This document shows, in pieces, positions 1-7,419 of a DNA stretch of 34,217 bases. The translations under genes were made by a program, and so were the position numbers. This stretch comes from Bacillota bacterium. GTDB taxonomy: Bacteria; Bacillota_C; Negativicutes; Sporomusales; Sporomusaceae. Under the pieces are notes generated by a model. It ran no database searches. It was not told where the DNA came from and saw only the letters and a list, made by a program, of their open reading frames with translations. Location of the stretch: the NCBI GenBank assembly GCA_023441125.1, contig JAEZQV010000240.1, positions 1 through 34,217 on the forward strand, read 5' to 3'. The number at the start of each line of letters is the position of its first letter. The stretch's first letter is position 1.

Positions 1-737
1 GCTTTGGTCCGGTCATGCACCGGCGAGCCAAAGACGGTTTCCGGCAGCCCCTGCTCCACAATTTCACCGGCGTCCATAAATATAACCCGGTTGGCCACCT
101 CTCGGGCAAACGCCATTTCGTGGGTAACGACCAGCATGGTCATGTGTTCTTCGGCCAGGCGGCGCATCGCCTTCAAGACCTCGCCGGTCAGCTCGGGGTC
201 CAGGGCCGAAGTCGGTTCGTCAAACAGCATAATAGCCGGCTTCATGGCCAGGGCCCGGGCGATAGCTACCCGCTGCTTCTGGCCGCCGGACAACCGCGAC
301 GGATAAACATCGCGTTTTTCCGCCAGTCCCACCTTGCGCAGCAGTTCTTCAGCCAGGGGCACAATTTCCTCCCGCTTCAGGCCTTTGACGGTAAGCGGCG
401 CTTCAATCAAGTTTTCCAGCACCGTAAGATGGGGAAAAAGATTAAACTGCTGAAAGACCATGCCCATCTTGCGGCAAATCTGCCGGGCAGCGGCTTCCGG
501 CGCATAGCGGACGTTGCCGCCGGCATCGTTTGCCGCCAGCAGTTCCCCTTCGATCTCGATCGTTCCCCGGTCGATGCTCTCCAGCCGGTTGAGGCAGCGC
601 AGCAAAGTGCTTTTGCCGGAACCGGAGGGACCAATAATAGCCACAACCTCGCCTTTGTTCACTGTCAGCGAAATCCCCTGCAAGACTGCCAAGTTGTGAA
701 ATCGTTTATGAATATTGCTTGCTTTAATCATGTTCAT
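1..737 (-). CDS. Polar amino-acid ABC transporter ATP-binding protein (GlnQ type), 3' end cut
   Basis: ATPase that energises import of a polar amino acid through the permease encoded just upstream; it acts on the cytoplasmic face of the membrane. The reading frame is open from ATG 737 to the window edge, giving 245 residues, so only a few C-terminal residues are missing for this family. Visible motifs are Walker A (GPSGSGKS, near residue 37), the Q-loop (FQQFNLFP), the signature LSGGQKQR, Walker B ([12 protein letters not shown]) and the switch His in VVTHEM. The start is ATG 737, preceded by an AGGGGT-type ribosome site; ATG 731 is a second possibility. It lies 18 bases after the permease stop, so the three genes form one operon. 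Substrate specificity cannot be read from this subunit. Confidence 0.96.
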   Translation of the reverse strand, partial: MNMIKASNIHKRFHNLAVLQGISLTVNKGEVVAIIGPSGSGKSTLLRCLNRLESIDRGTIEIEGELLAANDAGGNVRYAPEAAARQICRKMGMVFQQFNLFPHLTVLENLIEAPLTVKGLKREEIVPLAEELLRKVGLAEKRDVYPSRLSGGQKQRVAIARALAMKPAIMLFDEPTSALDPELTGEVLKAMRRLAEEHMTMLVVTHEMAFAREVANRVIFMDAGEIVEQGLPETVFGSPVHDRTK

Positions 738-755
738 GTCTCAATACCCCTACCC

Positions 756-1409
756 CTACTCATCATACACGGCATACCGCTGCTCCAGCTTCTGGAACAG
801 CCAGGTAAGCACCAGCGTCATCAAGAGATAAAATACGGCAGCCACAATAAAGGGGGTGGTGTCAAAATCGCGCTGGACAATGGCCCGGGTCGTCCTGAGC
901 AAATCGTTCATGGCCAATACGTAGATGAGAGAGGTATCCTTGACCAGCGTGATGGTTTCATTGCTCACCGGCGGCAGTACCCGCTTGATAACCTGTGGCA
1001 GGACAATGCGCCGCATGGTCTGTACATACGTCATGCCCAGGACTTTGGCGCCTTCATACTGGCCGCGGTCAATCGACTGGATACCGGCCCGGAAAATTTC
1101 GGCAAAGTAGGCGGCATAGTTCAGGACAAACGCCAGCAGTGCGGCCGGGAAATCTGGCAGGCGCAAGCCGATATAGGGTACGAACGGCAGGCCGTAATAA
1201 ATAAATAATAGCTGCAGCATTAAGGGAGTTCCCCTAAACAGCCAGATATATACCCCGACTGTCCCGCTCACCGCCCTGAACCGGGAAATGCGGGCCAGGG
1301 CCAGCAGCAGGCCGAGCGGCAACGCCAGAATAATGGTGCTGAAAAACATTTGCAGCGTTACCGCCGTGCCGGTCAGCAGCGGCGGTAATATTCCCAGTAT
1401 ATAGTCCAT
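756..1409 (-). CDS. Polar amino-acid ABC transporter permease (HisM/GlnP family)
   Basis: Inner-membrane permease subunit of the amino-acid importer, 217 residues, the usual length for this family. It begins with a hydrophobic segment (about residues 8-35) and has several further hydrophobic stretches (about 55-75, 85-105, 185-210). The cytoplasmic coupling motif recognised by the ATPase is visible around residues 120-150 (EGAKVLGM...IVLPQ), typical of the BPD_transp_1 domain. The ATG at 1409 has an AAGGAAG ribosome site 7 bases upstream. It sits 11 bases after the binding-protein gene and 18 before the ATPase gene, in the standard order binding protein - permease - ATPase. Confidence 0.96.
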   Translation of the reverse strand: MDYILGILPPLLTGTAVTLQMFFSTIILALPLGLLLALARISRFRAVSGTVGVYIWLFRGTPLMLQLLFIYYGLPFVPYIGLRLPDFPAALLAFVLNYAAYFAEIFRAGIQSIDRGQYEGAKVLGMTYVQTMRRIVLPQVIKRVLPPVSNETITLVKDTSLIYVLAMNDLLRTTRAIVQRDFDTTPFIVAAVFYLLMTLVLTWLFQKLEQRYAVYDE

Positions 1410-1420
1410 GGATTACTTCC

Positions 1421-2185
1421 TTACTTTACAATGTCTTCGCCAAACCATTGCTTGGAAATCTTAGCGGCAGTGCCGTCTTTTTTCATTTCGTCCATCGCTT
1501 TTTGCAATTTGGCCAAAAGTTCCTTGTCATCTTTACGCAAGCCCACACCATATTCCTCCGAGCCGAAGTTATCGGCCAGAATGCTGTACTCGCCCGGTTT
1601 TTTAGCTATGTAGTAGCGGCCGACAATCTCGTCTACGACCACAGCATCAAGCCGGCCGGTCTTCAAGTCCATCAGCGCGGCCACATTGTCGCCGAATTTC
1701 TTCAGTTCTTTGAAAGATTTGAGCGTGGCGGCATCCTTTTCCAGCGCTTCAATACTGCTGCTGCCTTCCTGCGCCCCCACGACCTTGCCGGCCAGATCGG
1801 CCTTGGCCTTGATCGGCGAGTTGGCGGCCACAACAATAATCTGGCGGTTTTCCATATAGGGGTTAGTGAACAGAATGTTCTCCTTGCGTTTTTCGGTAAT
1901 TGTCAACCCGTTCCACAGCGCATCCACCCGTTTGCCACTGAGTTCGGCTTCCTTGCTGTTCCAGTCAATGGGCTTGAACTCCACTTCCATCCCCAGCCGC
2001 TTGGCGGCCTCTTTCGCCATATCCACATCAAAACCTACGATATTGTTTTTGTCATCACGAAATCCCATGGGCGGAAAATTGTCGTCCAGACCGACAACGA
2101 TCTTTTTCTTGTCAGCTCCGCCGCACCCGGCCACCAGCATGCCGGCCACCAGCAGCGCCATCATGGCAGCAATCAATTTTTTCAC
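1421..2185 (-). CDS. Amino-acid ABC transporter substrate-binding lipoprotein
   Basis: Extracytoplasmic receptor that captures an amino acid and delivers it to the permease. The 254-residue product starts with a lipoprotein signal peptide: basic MKK, a hydrophobic core, and the lipobox LVAGC with the lipidated Cys at residue 21. The rest matches the SBP_bac_3 fold, with the N-terminal VGLDDNFPPMGF strand, the GFDVDMAKEAAKRLG helix and the DALWNGLTIT and GAQEGSSS segments typical of polar amino-acid receptors. The start codon is GTG at 2185 with GGAGG/AGGAG upstream. It is the first gene of the operon; a candidate promoter with an inverted repeat lies at 2219-2247. The ligand is not resolved from sequence alone. 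Confidence 0.95.
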   Translation of the reverse strand: MKKLIAAMMALLVAGMLVAGCGGADKKKIVVGLDDNFPPMGFRDDKNNIVGFDVDMAKEAAKRLGMEVEFKPIDWNSKEAELSGKRVDALWNGLTITEKRKENILFTNPYMENRQIIVVAANSPIKAKADLAGKVVGAQEGSSSIEALEKDAATLKSFKELKKFGDNVAALMDLKTGRLDAVVVDEIVGRYYIAKKPGEYSILADNFGSEEYGVGLRKDDKELLAKLQKAMDEMKKDGTAAKISKQWFGEDIVK

Positions 2186-2218
2186 TTACTACTCCTCCAC
2201 TCCGTAAAATCTAATCCT

Positions 2219-2247
2219 ATTTTACTTTAACGTATTAAAGTTAGGAA
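2219..2247 (-). promoter_or_regulatory. Candidate promoter with operator-like inverted repeat for the ABC importer
   Basis: On the minus strand TTCCTA (2247-2242) and TAAAAT (2224-2219) are separated by 17 bases. A perfect 7-bp inverted repeat, ACTTTAA-tacg-TTAAAGT (2224-2241), fills the spacer. The -35 match is weak, so the promoter is tentative; the repeat itself is exact and sits where a repressor would block polymerase. No regulator gene is adjacent. Confidence 0.5.
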
Positions 2248-2249
2248 GC

Positions 2250-2289
2250 GATAAAAAGAGCCGTTTAAGGCAAACGGCTTGCTCTTTGT
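2250..2289 (-). terminator. Terminator-like hairpin upstream of the ABC importer
   Basis: On the minus strand, AAGAGC...GCCGTTT-gcctt-AAACGGC..GCTCTT forms a stem with a small internal bulge and is followed at once by TTTTTATC. It resembles an intrinsic terminator, yet the nearest upstream gene on this strand already has its own terminator at 2432-2459. It may therefore be an attenuator or the end of a short non-coding transcript from 2290-2430. Confidence 0.6.
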
Positions 2290-2431
2290 ATCGTAATTCT
2301 TGTCTTTACAGCATTAATCACACTGTTTTGTTCTTTTTACAGAGACAAAATGAATATTCAGTCGGCGGTCAGCTGATTTGTCTCGAAACAATTACCCTGT
2401 CCCCCTGTTCTTCTTTAAATTTTGTTACAGC
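2290..2431. other. Gene-free segment with a stem-loop, possible repeat remnant
   Basis: No convincing gene is present. The segment holds an 8-bp inverted repeat, GAGACAAA (2342-2349) with TTTGTCTC (2377-2384). Next to it is a run, ACCCTGTCCCCCTGTTCTTC (2394-2413), that closely resembles a stretch at 16120-16143. Such CCCTGTCCCC runs recall the edges of REP-type elements in Firmicutes, but no transposase is here, so this is only a suggestion. Confidence 0.3.
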
Positions 2432-2459
2432 AAAAAAGCACCTGTCCGTTGACAGATGC
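2432..2459 (-). terminator. Intrinsic terminator of the toxin-antitoxin operon
   Basis: Read on the minus strand, GCATCTGTC-aacg-GACAGGTGC forms a 9-bp stem (one G-U pair) with a tetraloop, followed by six T. It lies 24 bases after the toxin stop codon. Confidence 0.85.
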
Positions 2460-2482
2460 CTTACCTTAAAGCGTATAGCAAA

Positions 2483-2791
2483 TCATATTAACTTCGTATA
2501 ATCCTGCGCGCCGTAGAAAAAGCGCATAATGCTGACCGTTTGGGACGCTTCATTGACTTTGTACACAAGCACGTAATTCTTGATTACCGCTTTCCGATAG
2601 CCTTCTTCTCCCAACCGCCTATCTTGGCACCGTTCGTACATCATCGGGTTGCTTTTTAGAAAGCCATAACAAGCGGTCACTTCGTCAAGAAAATCTCCGG
2701 CTGCTTTGGGATTGGTCAGTTGTACGGCGATGTACGAAACGATACTGTCCAAATCCTGATGCGCAAGCTCCGTGATGAGCAGCTTATACAT
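2483..2791 (-). CDS. RelE/ParE-family toxin of a type II toxin-antitoxin system
   Basis: Small basic protein of 102 residues matching the RelE/ParE superfamily: an N-terminal beta strand (YKLLITELAHQDL), the helix DLDSIVSYIA, then the FLKSNPMMYERCQD loop, the RKAVIKNYVLVYKV strands and a C-terminal IMRFFYGAQDY strand. Family members are ribosome-dependent mRNA interferases or gyrase poisons; which applies here cannot be told from sequence. Its ATG overlaps the antitoxin stop by 8 bases, so translation of the two is coupled. A terminator follows directly. Confidence 0.88.
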   Translation of the reverse strand: MYKLLITELAHQDLDSIVSYIAVQLTNPKAAGDFLDEVTACYGFLKSNPMMYERCQDRRLGEEGYRKAVIKNYVLVYKVNEASQTVSIMRFFYGAQDYTKLI

Positions 2792-3044
2792 TATATTTTT
2801 CTCTTAGGCTTTTTAACGAAGTGCCGCTGTCAAGCACTTTCCCTTCCGCCAGCTGTTTCTCAGCTTCAGCAAGCTTGCTATAGACATCGAGCATGGCCAG
2901 CTTCTCTTCATACATTTTCATACTCATAATTACCATATCTCCATAACCATTTTTCGTAACAAAAATGGGTTCATTGGATGCGTGGCACCTCTGAGAAATT
3001 TCACTGGTATTTTTCAAATCCCGAATTGGAATGATTTGAGGCAT
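2784..3044 (-). CDS. Phd/YefM-family antitoxin
   Basis: Antitoxin partner of the RelE/ParE-type toxin. The N-terminal part has the Phd/YefM DNA-binding pattern (PIRDLKNTSEISQRCHASNEPIFVTKNG, summarised here as residues 6-33), followed by DMVIMSMKMYEE and an acidic, helical toxin-binding tail. Proteins of this family normally repress their own operon. The longest frame opens at TTG 3053, but the AGGAGG at 3054-3059 would touch it; ATG 3044 has the proper 9-base spacing and is chosen, giving 86 residues. Promoter at 3071-3099. Confidence 0.88.
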   Translation of the reverse strand: MPQIIPIRDLKNTSEISQRCHASNEPIFVTKNGYGDMVIMSMKMYEEKLAMLDVYSKLAEAEKQLAEGKVLDSGTSLKSLREKYNV

Positions 3045-3070
3045 AATCATCAACCTCCTTCTGCGGCTTT

Positions 3071-3099
3071 ATTGTACCATAATTATACCCCACAATCAA
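3071..3099 (-). promoter_or_regulatory. Promoter of the toxin-antitoxin operon
   Basis: On the minus strand TTGATT (3099-3094) and TACAAT (3076-3071) are 17 bases apart, a good sigma-A promoter just upstream of the AGGAGG and ATG of the antitoxin gene. Confidence 0.75.
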
Positions 3100-3137
3100 T
3101 GATTCCCTTCATTTTAATGCCAAAATAGCTTTTATAT

Positions 3138-3746
3138 TTACTGGGCTGGTTCAATGGTGATCTTTTTAATGACGATATCTTCCACCGGTTTATCCTGCGC
3201 ACCGGTTTTGACCTTGCCGATGGCGTGGACGACATCCATGCCGGCAATGACTTTGCCGAAAACGGCGTGTTTATTGTCCAGCCAGGGTGTCGCCTTAAGG
3301 GTTATGAAAAACTGGGAACCGCCGGTGTTCGGACCGGCATTGGCCATGGAAATAACGCCTTCGGTATGCTTGAGATCAGGATGAAATTCATCCGGAATCG
3401 TGTAGCCGGGACCGCCGGTGCCGTTGCCCTTGGGATCGCCGCCCTGGATCATAAAGTCATCAATAACCCGGTGGAATATCAGCCCGTTATAGAACCCTTT
3501 ATTGACGAGATTAATAAAATTCTTGGTGGTCAGCGGCGCTTTGTCTTCAAACAGTTCTACCCGGAAATTGCCTTTGGAGGTTTCAAACAGGGCTACGCTG
3601 TTTTTAGCGGCAGGTGTTTGGGTTTGCGCCTGTTGCTGAGGCTGTTCAGCCTGTTTGGGCTGGGCGGTGCTGTTGCCGGCGCAACCAGCCGTAAGCAGGA
3701 ATAACAAAGCAGTCATTACAGCCACAGCGGTAAATACTTTTTTCAT
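3138..3746 (-). CDS. Cyclophilin-type peptidyl-prolyl cis-trans isomerase, lipoprotein
   Basis: Peptidyl-prolyl isomerase that speeds folding of exported proteins at the outer face of the membrane. The product has 202 residues: a signal peptide with lipobox LTAGC (Cys 22), a Gln/Pro/Ala-rich linker (about 25-48), then a complete cyclophilin domain. Typical signatures are visible: [15 protein letters not shown] with the active-site Arg, [18 protein letters not shown] and [12 protein letters not shown]. It is a single gene with its own promoter (3778-3807). Confidence 0.96.
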   Translation of the reverse strand: MKKVFTAVAVMTALLFLLTAGCAGNSTAQPKQAEQPQQQAQTQTPAAKNSVALFETSKGNFRVELFEDKAPLTTKNFINLVNKGFYNGLIFHRVIDDFMIQGGDPKGNGTGGPGYTIPDEFHPDLKHTEGVISMANAGPNTGGSQFFITLKATPWLDNKHAVFGKVIAGMDVVHAIGKVKTGAQDKPVEDIVIKKITIEPAQ

Positions 3747-3777
3747 AACTTCACTCCGTTCCCTTAGTTTCCCTATT

Positions 3778-3807
3778 AGTATAGCACATTACACCGGGAA
3801 TATTAAA
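3778..3807 (-). promoter_or_regulatory. Candidate promoter of the cyclophilin gene
   Basis: Minus strand TTTAAT (3807-3802), 18-base spacer, TATACT (3783-3778). The predicted start lies about 25 bases before the ATG at 3746. Confidence 0.55.
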
Positions 3808-3816
3808 CCGGTAAGG

Positions 3817-5811
3817 CTAGATCGCTTGCACAGTGTGCAGCATTTTGCCAAATTTTATCCGCCACCAGGAAACAGCCCGGGCTGCGTCAACTTCCTCGCG
3901 GATCTTATCGGGACCGGGCGGCGCCTGTCCCTGCTTTTGCAGATAAGTCTCGCTGCCGTCCGCGTCGGCATGGCCGATATAACCGGGCGTAATCCAGAAG
4001 CCGTAGTTCATGCCAAAATCGTTGCCCAGGGTCAGGCTGCGCCCTACCGAATAATATTCAAAGCCGGCCGGGGCAATCAACTCCAGCAGCGTAGGGGTAA
4101 CATTGATATGGCTGCCGGCGGCGCTTTCGGGCAACGATTCCTTGGTAATGCCTTTGCCATAAACCACGAACGGGATGGCATACCGTTCATACATGGGCGG
4201 ATTGGGTTCTATATTCACCCGGTCGGCATGGTCGCCGACTACAATAAACAAACTGTCGGGATACTGCTTGCGGGTGTCTTTTATGAACTGCGCCAGCATT
4301 TTATCGGCATACCAAAAATGTCCCAGCTTCTTAATCAGTTCCTGATCCTGCCTGAGTTTTTCCGGCAAGGCGGCGGCAACTGCGGCAGGATCAAAGCCCG
4401 CCTTGGCCAGGTCAACGGTGTACGGCGAATGATTGGATACCGACAGAACAACATGGAAACCAGGTGTATCGTCTTTGACGCGTCCCAGGACGGCTTTATA
4501 CAGATAGTAATCGTCACAGCCCCACACATTGCCGTCGGCGCTGTCATAGTCGCCCATGCCATGAAATTCGTCAAAACCCTGGGCCAGGGTAAAATCGCGG
4601 ACTTTTTCCCAGGATGCAGGTCCGGCATACCAGAAGTCGGCTGTATAACCCAGCCGTTTCATCTGCGGCGCCAGCGCCGTAGCATAAGGTTCTTTATAGG
4701 ATTCCGGCAGATAGTTGAGGTACAGATTGGCTTCTGCCAGACCGGTGATCACCCCCATGACGCCGGAAATCGTGCTCATGCCGTTCGGGAGAAAATTGGG
4801 CACATAGGCGGCATCCTCCTCAGCAATAATGCTTTTTAGCCCGTTGGCGATATTGAGGTTCTGATAGGCTGGCAGCAGCGGCCAGTTGGCATAGCTCTCG
4901 GCAATAATGAGGAATACCTGGCGCGGCGGCGCATTCGTGCCGGCGACAACCTGCTTGCGCAGATAGTCATCAAGGTTGTTGGAATTTACCTGGCTCCCGG
5001 CCAGATAGCGGCCGTAATCGGCCACTTTTGCCGGCTCCATGTCAAGACCGGTTGAGGAAATAACCCGCTCGTGCAGGACATAGGCCCGGTACAGGGCCTG
5101 GACGTCGTCCAGAATGGCCTCATTGAGGAGCTGGTCTTTGGTAATGCCCGAATTCTCCCAGTCAATGTTGTAGGCGTAGGTCATGGTACCGCCAAAGCGG
5201 ATGAAAATGCCCAGATGATACAAGACAATCAATAGCGCGACCCGCAGCACAATGTTCTGATACCATTTGGGAAAACGGGGAAAAGCCAAAGTCCGGACAG
5301 CCAGCCAGCGTTTCAGCATTTTGCAGAGCACGAGCGCCGTGACGGCAGCCAGCAGCAGCCTGACCGGCAGATTGTACTGATCGATGACGGTATGGATAAT
5401 GGCGGTGACATCATCATTCAAAGTATTAAACAGCAGTTGATTGAAGGCCATGTGAAATTCCTGATAATAAGGAATGCGGGCATGAAATAAAAAGCTTAGC
5501 ACGATAACGTAGACAGCTCCCAGATAATAGCGGATACGACTCAGCTTCCGCCAGGAAATAACCAGCCTCAGACCGGTACATGCGACCAGCGGCAATATTG
5601 CCAGCAAGCCGGCGCTTTTAAGGCTGATCCTAAGCCCGTAATAGAAGGCGGCGGCTATATCCCCCGCAGTGGCCGCCTCGCTCAACGACGAATGCATTAC
5701 CATGATAAAGCCTAACCGGAACAGACAAAATACTACCAAAATAAACAAAAACAGTTTGCAGTCCTGCTGGAACTCAGCCCAAAATTCATCCCAACTAACC
5801 AGCCTCAGCAT
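3817..5811 (-). CDS. LTA synthase-like sulfatase-fold membrane protein
   Basis: Membrane enzyme of the alkaline-phosphatase/sulfatase superfamily related to LtaS and OpgB-type phosphoglycerol or phosphoethanolamine transferases. The 664-residue protein has about five N-terminal membrane spans (near 18-37, 60-80, 97-112, 150-165, 185-203) and an extracytoplasmic catalytic domain. Metal and active-site positions are visible: Glu 305 in IIAESYANW, Thr 347 in NGMSTISG (place of the catalytic Thr), Asp 433 in WGCDD, His 461 in SNHSPY, and Asp 527-His 528 in VVGDHAD. In a diderm host lacking classical teichoic acid the product may instead modify lipids or glycans with a phospho-alcohol; this is inference. 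Monocistronic, promoter at 5834-5861. Confidence 0.9.
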   Translation of the reverse strand: MLRLVSWDEFWAEFQQDCKLFLFILVVFCLFRLGFIMVMHSSLSEAATAGDIAAAFYYGLRISLKSAGLLAILPLVACTGLRLVISWRKLSRIRYYLGAVYVIVLSFLFHARIPYYQEFHMAFNQLLFNTLNDDVTAIIHTVIDQYNLPVRLLLAAVTALVLCKMLKRWLAVRTLAFPRFPKWYQNIVLRVALLIVLYHLGIFIRFGGTMTYAYNIDWENSGITKDQLLNEAILDDVQALYRAYVLHERVISSTGLDMEPAKVADYGRYLAGSQVNSNNLDDYLRKQVVAGTNAPPRQVFLIIAESYANWPLLPAYQNLNIANGLKSIIAEEDAAYVPNFLPNGMSTISGVMGVITGLAEANLYLNYLPESYKEPYATALAPQMKRLGYTADFWYAGPASWEKVRDFTLAQGFDEFHGMGDYDSADGNVWGCDDYYLYKAVLGRVKDDTPGFHVVLSVSNHSPYTVDLAKAGFDPAAVAAALPEKLRQDQELIKKLGHFWYADKMLAQFIKDTRKQYPDSLFIVVGDHADRVNIEPNPPMYERYAIPFVVYGKGITKESLPESAAGSHINVTPTLLELIAPAGFEYYSVGRSLTLGNDFGMNYGFWITPGYIGHADADGSETYLQKQGQAPPGPDKIREEVDAARAVSWWRIKFGKMLHTVQAI

Positions 5812-5833
5812 CGGCGTAACCTTCTCTCGCGCA

Positions 5834-5861
5834 ATAATACAGCTGCTCTTGTCATCTGCAA
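5834..5861 (-). promoter_or_regulatory. Promoter of the LTA synthase-like gene
   Basis: Minus strand TTGCAG (5861-5856), 16-base spacer, TATTAT (5839-5834), about 23 bases before the ATG at 5811. An AGAAGG ribosome site follows. The rest of the 5862-5980 stretch shows no gene. Confidence 0.65.
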
Positions 5862-5976
5862 GCCGGCGCAGGCCATTTCCGGCCCGATGCCCGCCGTACT
5901 TAGAGCAAGCTAATAATTCAAAACTTCGTAGCTTTCTATTTTTTTTGTCAAAATCCTGCCGCCGGTTATAAAAAAT

Positions 5977-6015
5977 TTAAAATAAAAAGGACTGTGCTAT
6001 CAACACAGTCCTTTT
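5977..6015 (-). terminator. Intrinsic terminator after the uracil permease gene
   Basis: A 12-bp perfect stem, AAAAGGACTGTG with CACAGTCCTTTT (5985-5996 and 6004-6015), loop of 7, followed on the minus strand by a T-rich tail. It lies just past the permease stop at 6034. Confidence 0.9.
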
Positions 6016-6033
6016 GACGCGATTAGCAAGCGA

Positions 6034-7299
6034 TCAGTCCTGTTCCTCCGGACCGTCATTCATGAGCGATGCCACTTCCAGCAGTTTAAAGACCAGACTG
6101 ACCAGAATGGACACTACGGTAGCCAGCGCCATGCCCTTCATGTCGACTGTGCCGAAACTGATATGGGCGCCGCTGATACCGACAATGAGCACAACGGAGG
6201 TCAGGATCAGATTCTTGGCTTTGCTGTAATCCACCTTGGCTTCCAGCAGCATGCGAATACCGGAGGCGGCGATAACGCCGAACAGCAGCAGGGAGATGCC
6301 GCCCATAACCGGCACCGGGATACTCTGAATGGCTGCCGCCAGTTTGCCGACAAAGGACAGCACAATGGCAATTACGGCCGCGCCGCCAATCACCCAGACG
6401 CTGTACACTTTGGTGATGGCCATTACGCCGATATTCTCGCCATACGTGGTATTGGGCGTAGAACCAAAAAAGCCGGACAGGATTGTTGACAAACCATTGC
6501 CCAGCAGGGAACGGTGCAGTCCCGGGTCTTTCGCCAAATCACGCCCGACAATATTGCCGGTAACCAGCAGATGACCGACATGCTCGGCGATAACCACCAG
6601 CGCCGCCGGCGCAATAATGGCAATGGCATTCCATTCGAATTTGGGCGTATAAAAGGCAGGCACGGCCAGCCAGGGCGCGCCGGCAATCCCGGCCGTATCC
6701 ACCAGTCCCAGCAGAAAAGCCAGCAAATAACCGGCCACTACCCCTACCAGAATCGGTATGATGGCGAAAAAGCCACGGAAAACTACCGAGCCAAGGATGG
6801 TCACAGCCAGGGTAAAGAGCGAGACGGTGATGACTTGGGGATCAAGCGTTTTGGCGGTCAGGCCTGCCATGTCGGCGGCCACCGGCGCCAATTCCAGACC
6901 GATAACAGCCACGATGGCCCCCATGGCTGCCGGCGGAAAAATCACGTCAATCCATTTCATGCCTACTGCACCAATCGACAACGCCACGAGGCTGAAAATC
7001 AGCCCGGCGATGACAAACCCGCCCAGGGCCGCTTCATAGCCGTATTGCGGCAAGACCACAAACACCGGGGACAGGAAGGCGAAGCTGGAACCGAGATAAC
7101 CGGGTATCCTGCCTTTACAAATAAAAATATAGAGCAATGTGCCAATCCCGTTAAACAACAAAATCGTGGCCGGGTTTACTTTAAAAAGAATAGGAACCAA
7201 TACCGTGGCGCCGAACATGGCAAACAAATGCTGCAGGCTGAGAGGAATTGTTTCCAGCAAAGAGGGTCGTTCATCGACATCGATCATTCTTCTGGCCAT
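6034..7299 (-). CDS. uraA: Uracil permease (NCS2 family)
   Basis: Proton-coupled uracil importer of the inner membrane. The N-terminal stretch PLSLQHLFAMFGATVLVPILF is diagnostic for UraA-like NCS2 carriers, and the family's central region (VVIAEHVGHLLVTGNIVGRDL with the Glu-His pair, then a Gly-rich FGSTPNTTYGENIGVMAITKVYS) is present. About 12-14 hydrophobic segments are seen. The frame opens at ATG 7329, but the TATAAT at 7341-7346 puts the transcript start at about that codon, and no ribosome site precedes it. ATG 7299, with GGTGG upstream and the usual N-terminus (MARRMIDVDE), is preferred, giving 421 residues. Single gene ended by the 5977-6015 terminator. Confidence 0.93.
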   Translation of the reverse strand: MARRMIDVDERPSLLETIPLSLQHLFAMFGATVLVPILFKVNPATILLFNGIGTLLYIFICKGRIPGYLGSSFAFLSPVFVVLPQYGYEAALGGFVIAGLIFSLVALSIGAVGMKWIDVIFPPAAMGAIVAVIGLELAPVAADMAGLTAKTLDPQVITVSLFTLAVTILGSVVFRGFFAIIPILVGVVAGYLLAFLLGLVDTAGIAGAPWLAVPAFYTPKFEWNAIAIIAPAALVVIAEHVGHLLVTGNIVGRDLAKDPGLHRSLLGNGLSTILSGFFGSTPNTTYGENIGVMAITKVYSVWVIGGAAVIAIVLSFVGKLAAAIQSIPVPVMGGISLLLFGVIAASGIRMLLEAKVDYSKAKNLILTSVVLIVGISGAHISFGTVDMKGMALATVVSILVSLVFKLLEVASLMNDGPEEQD

Positions 7300-7340
7300 T
7301 TTTCCACCATCTTTCTCGCTTTTTTTCATATCTGTATGTA

Positions 7341-7372
7341 ATTATAACAAATCAAGCCGGCTTTGCGCCAAT
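7341..7372 (-). promoter_or_regulatory. Promoter of the uracil permease gene
   Basis: A perfect TATAAT lies at 7346-7341 on the minus strand; the -35 is weak (TTGGCG at a 19-base spacing). The resulting start near 7333 leaves a leader of about 30 bases before ATG 7299. Confidence 0.6.
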
Positions 7373-7419
7373 TTTCGCTATGCCCCCCAGGCCCGCGCCG
7401 GCAAACAAGCCAACACACG

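Noticed and set aside
15..1208. Long plus-strand ORF of 397 codons opposite the ABC importer genes
   Set aside because: It is a shadow of the minus-strand ATPase and permease genes; its translation has no recognisable domain and no ribosome site.
2186..2480. T-box or amino-acid riboswitch upstream of the ABC importer
   Set aside because: No GGGTGG-ACCGCG antiterminator core or other known aptamer signature was found; only a terminator-like hairpin is present.
2286..2501. Plus-strand ORF of 71 codons in the gap before the toxin gene
   Set aside because: No ribosome site, no recognisable product, and it runs through the toxin terminator and gene end.
3655..4839. Plus-strand ORF of 394 codons opposite the LTA synthase-like gene
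   Set aside because: Overlaps two well-supported minus-strand genes and gives a low-complexity product without family resemblance.
6514..7341. Plus-strand ORF of 275 codons opposite uraA
   Set aside because: Composition (many His, Gln, Arg) is typical of the antisense of a membrane protein gene.
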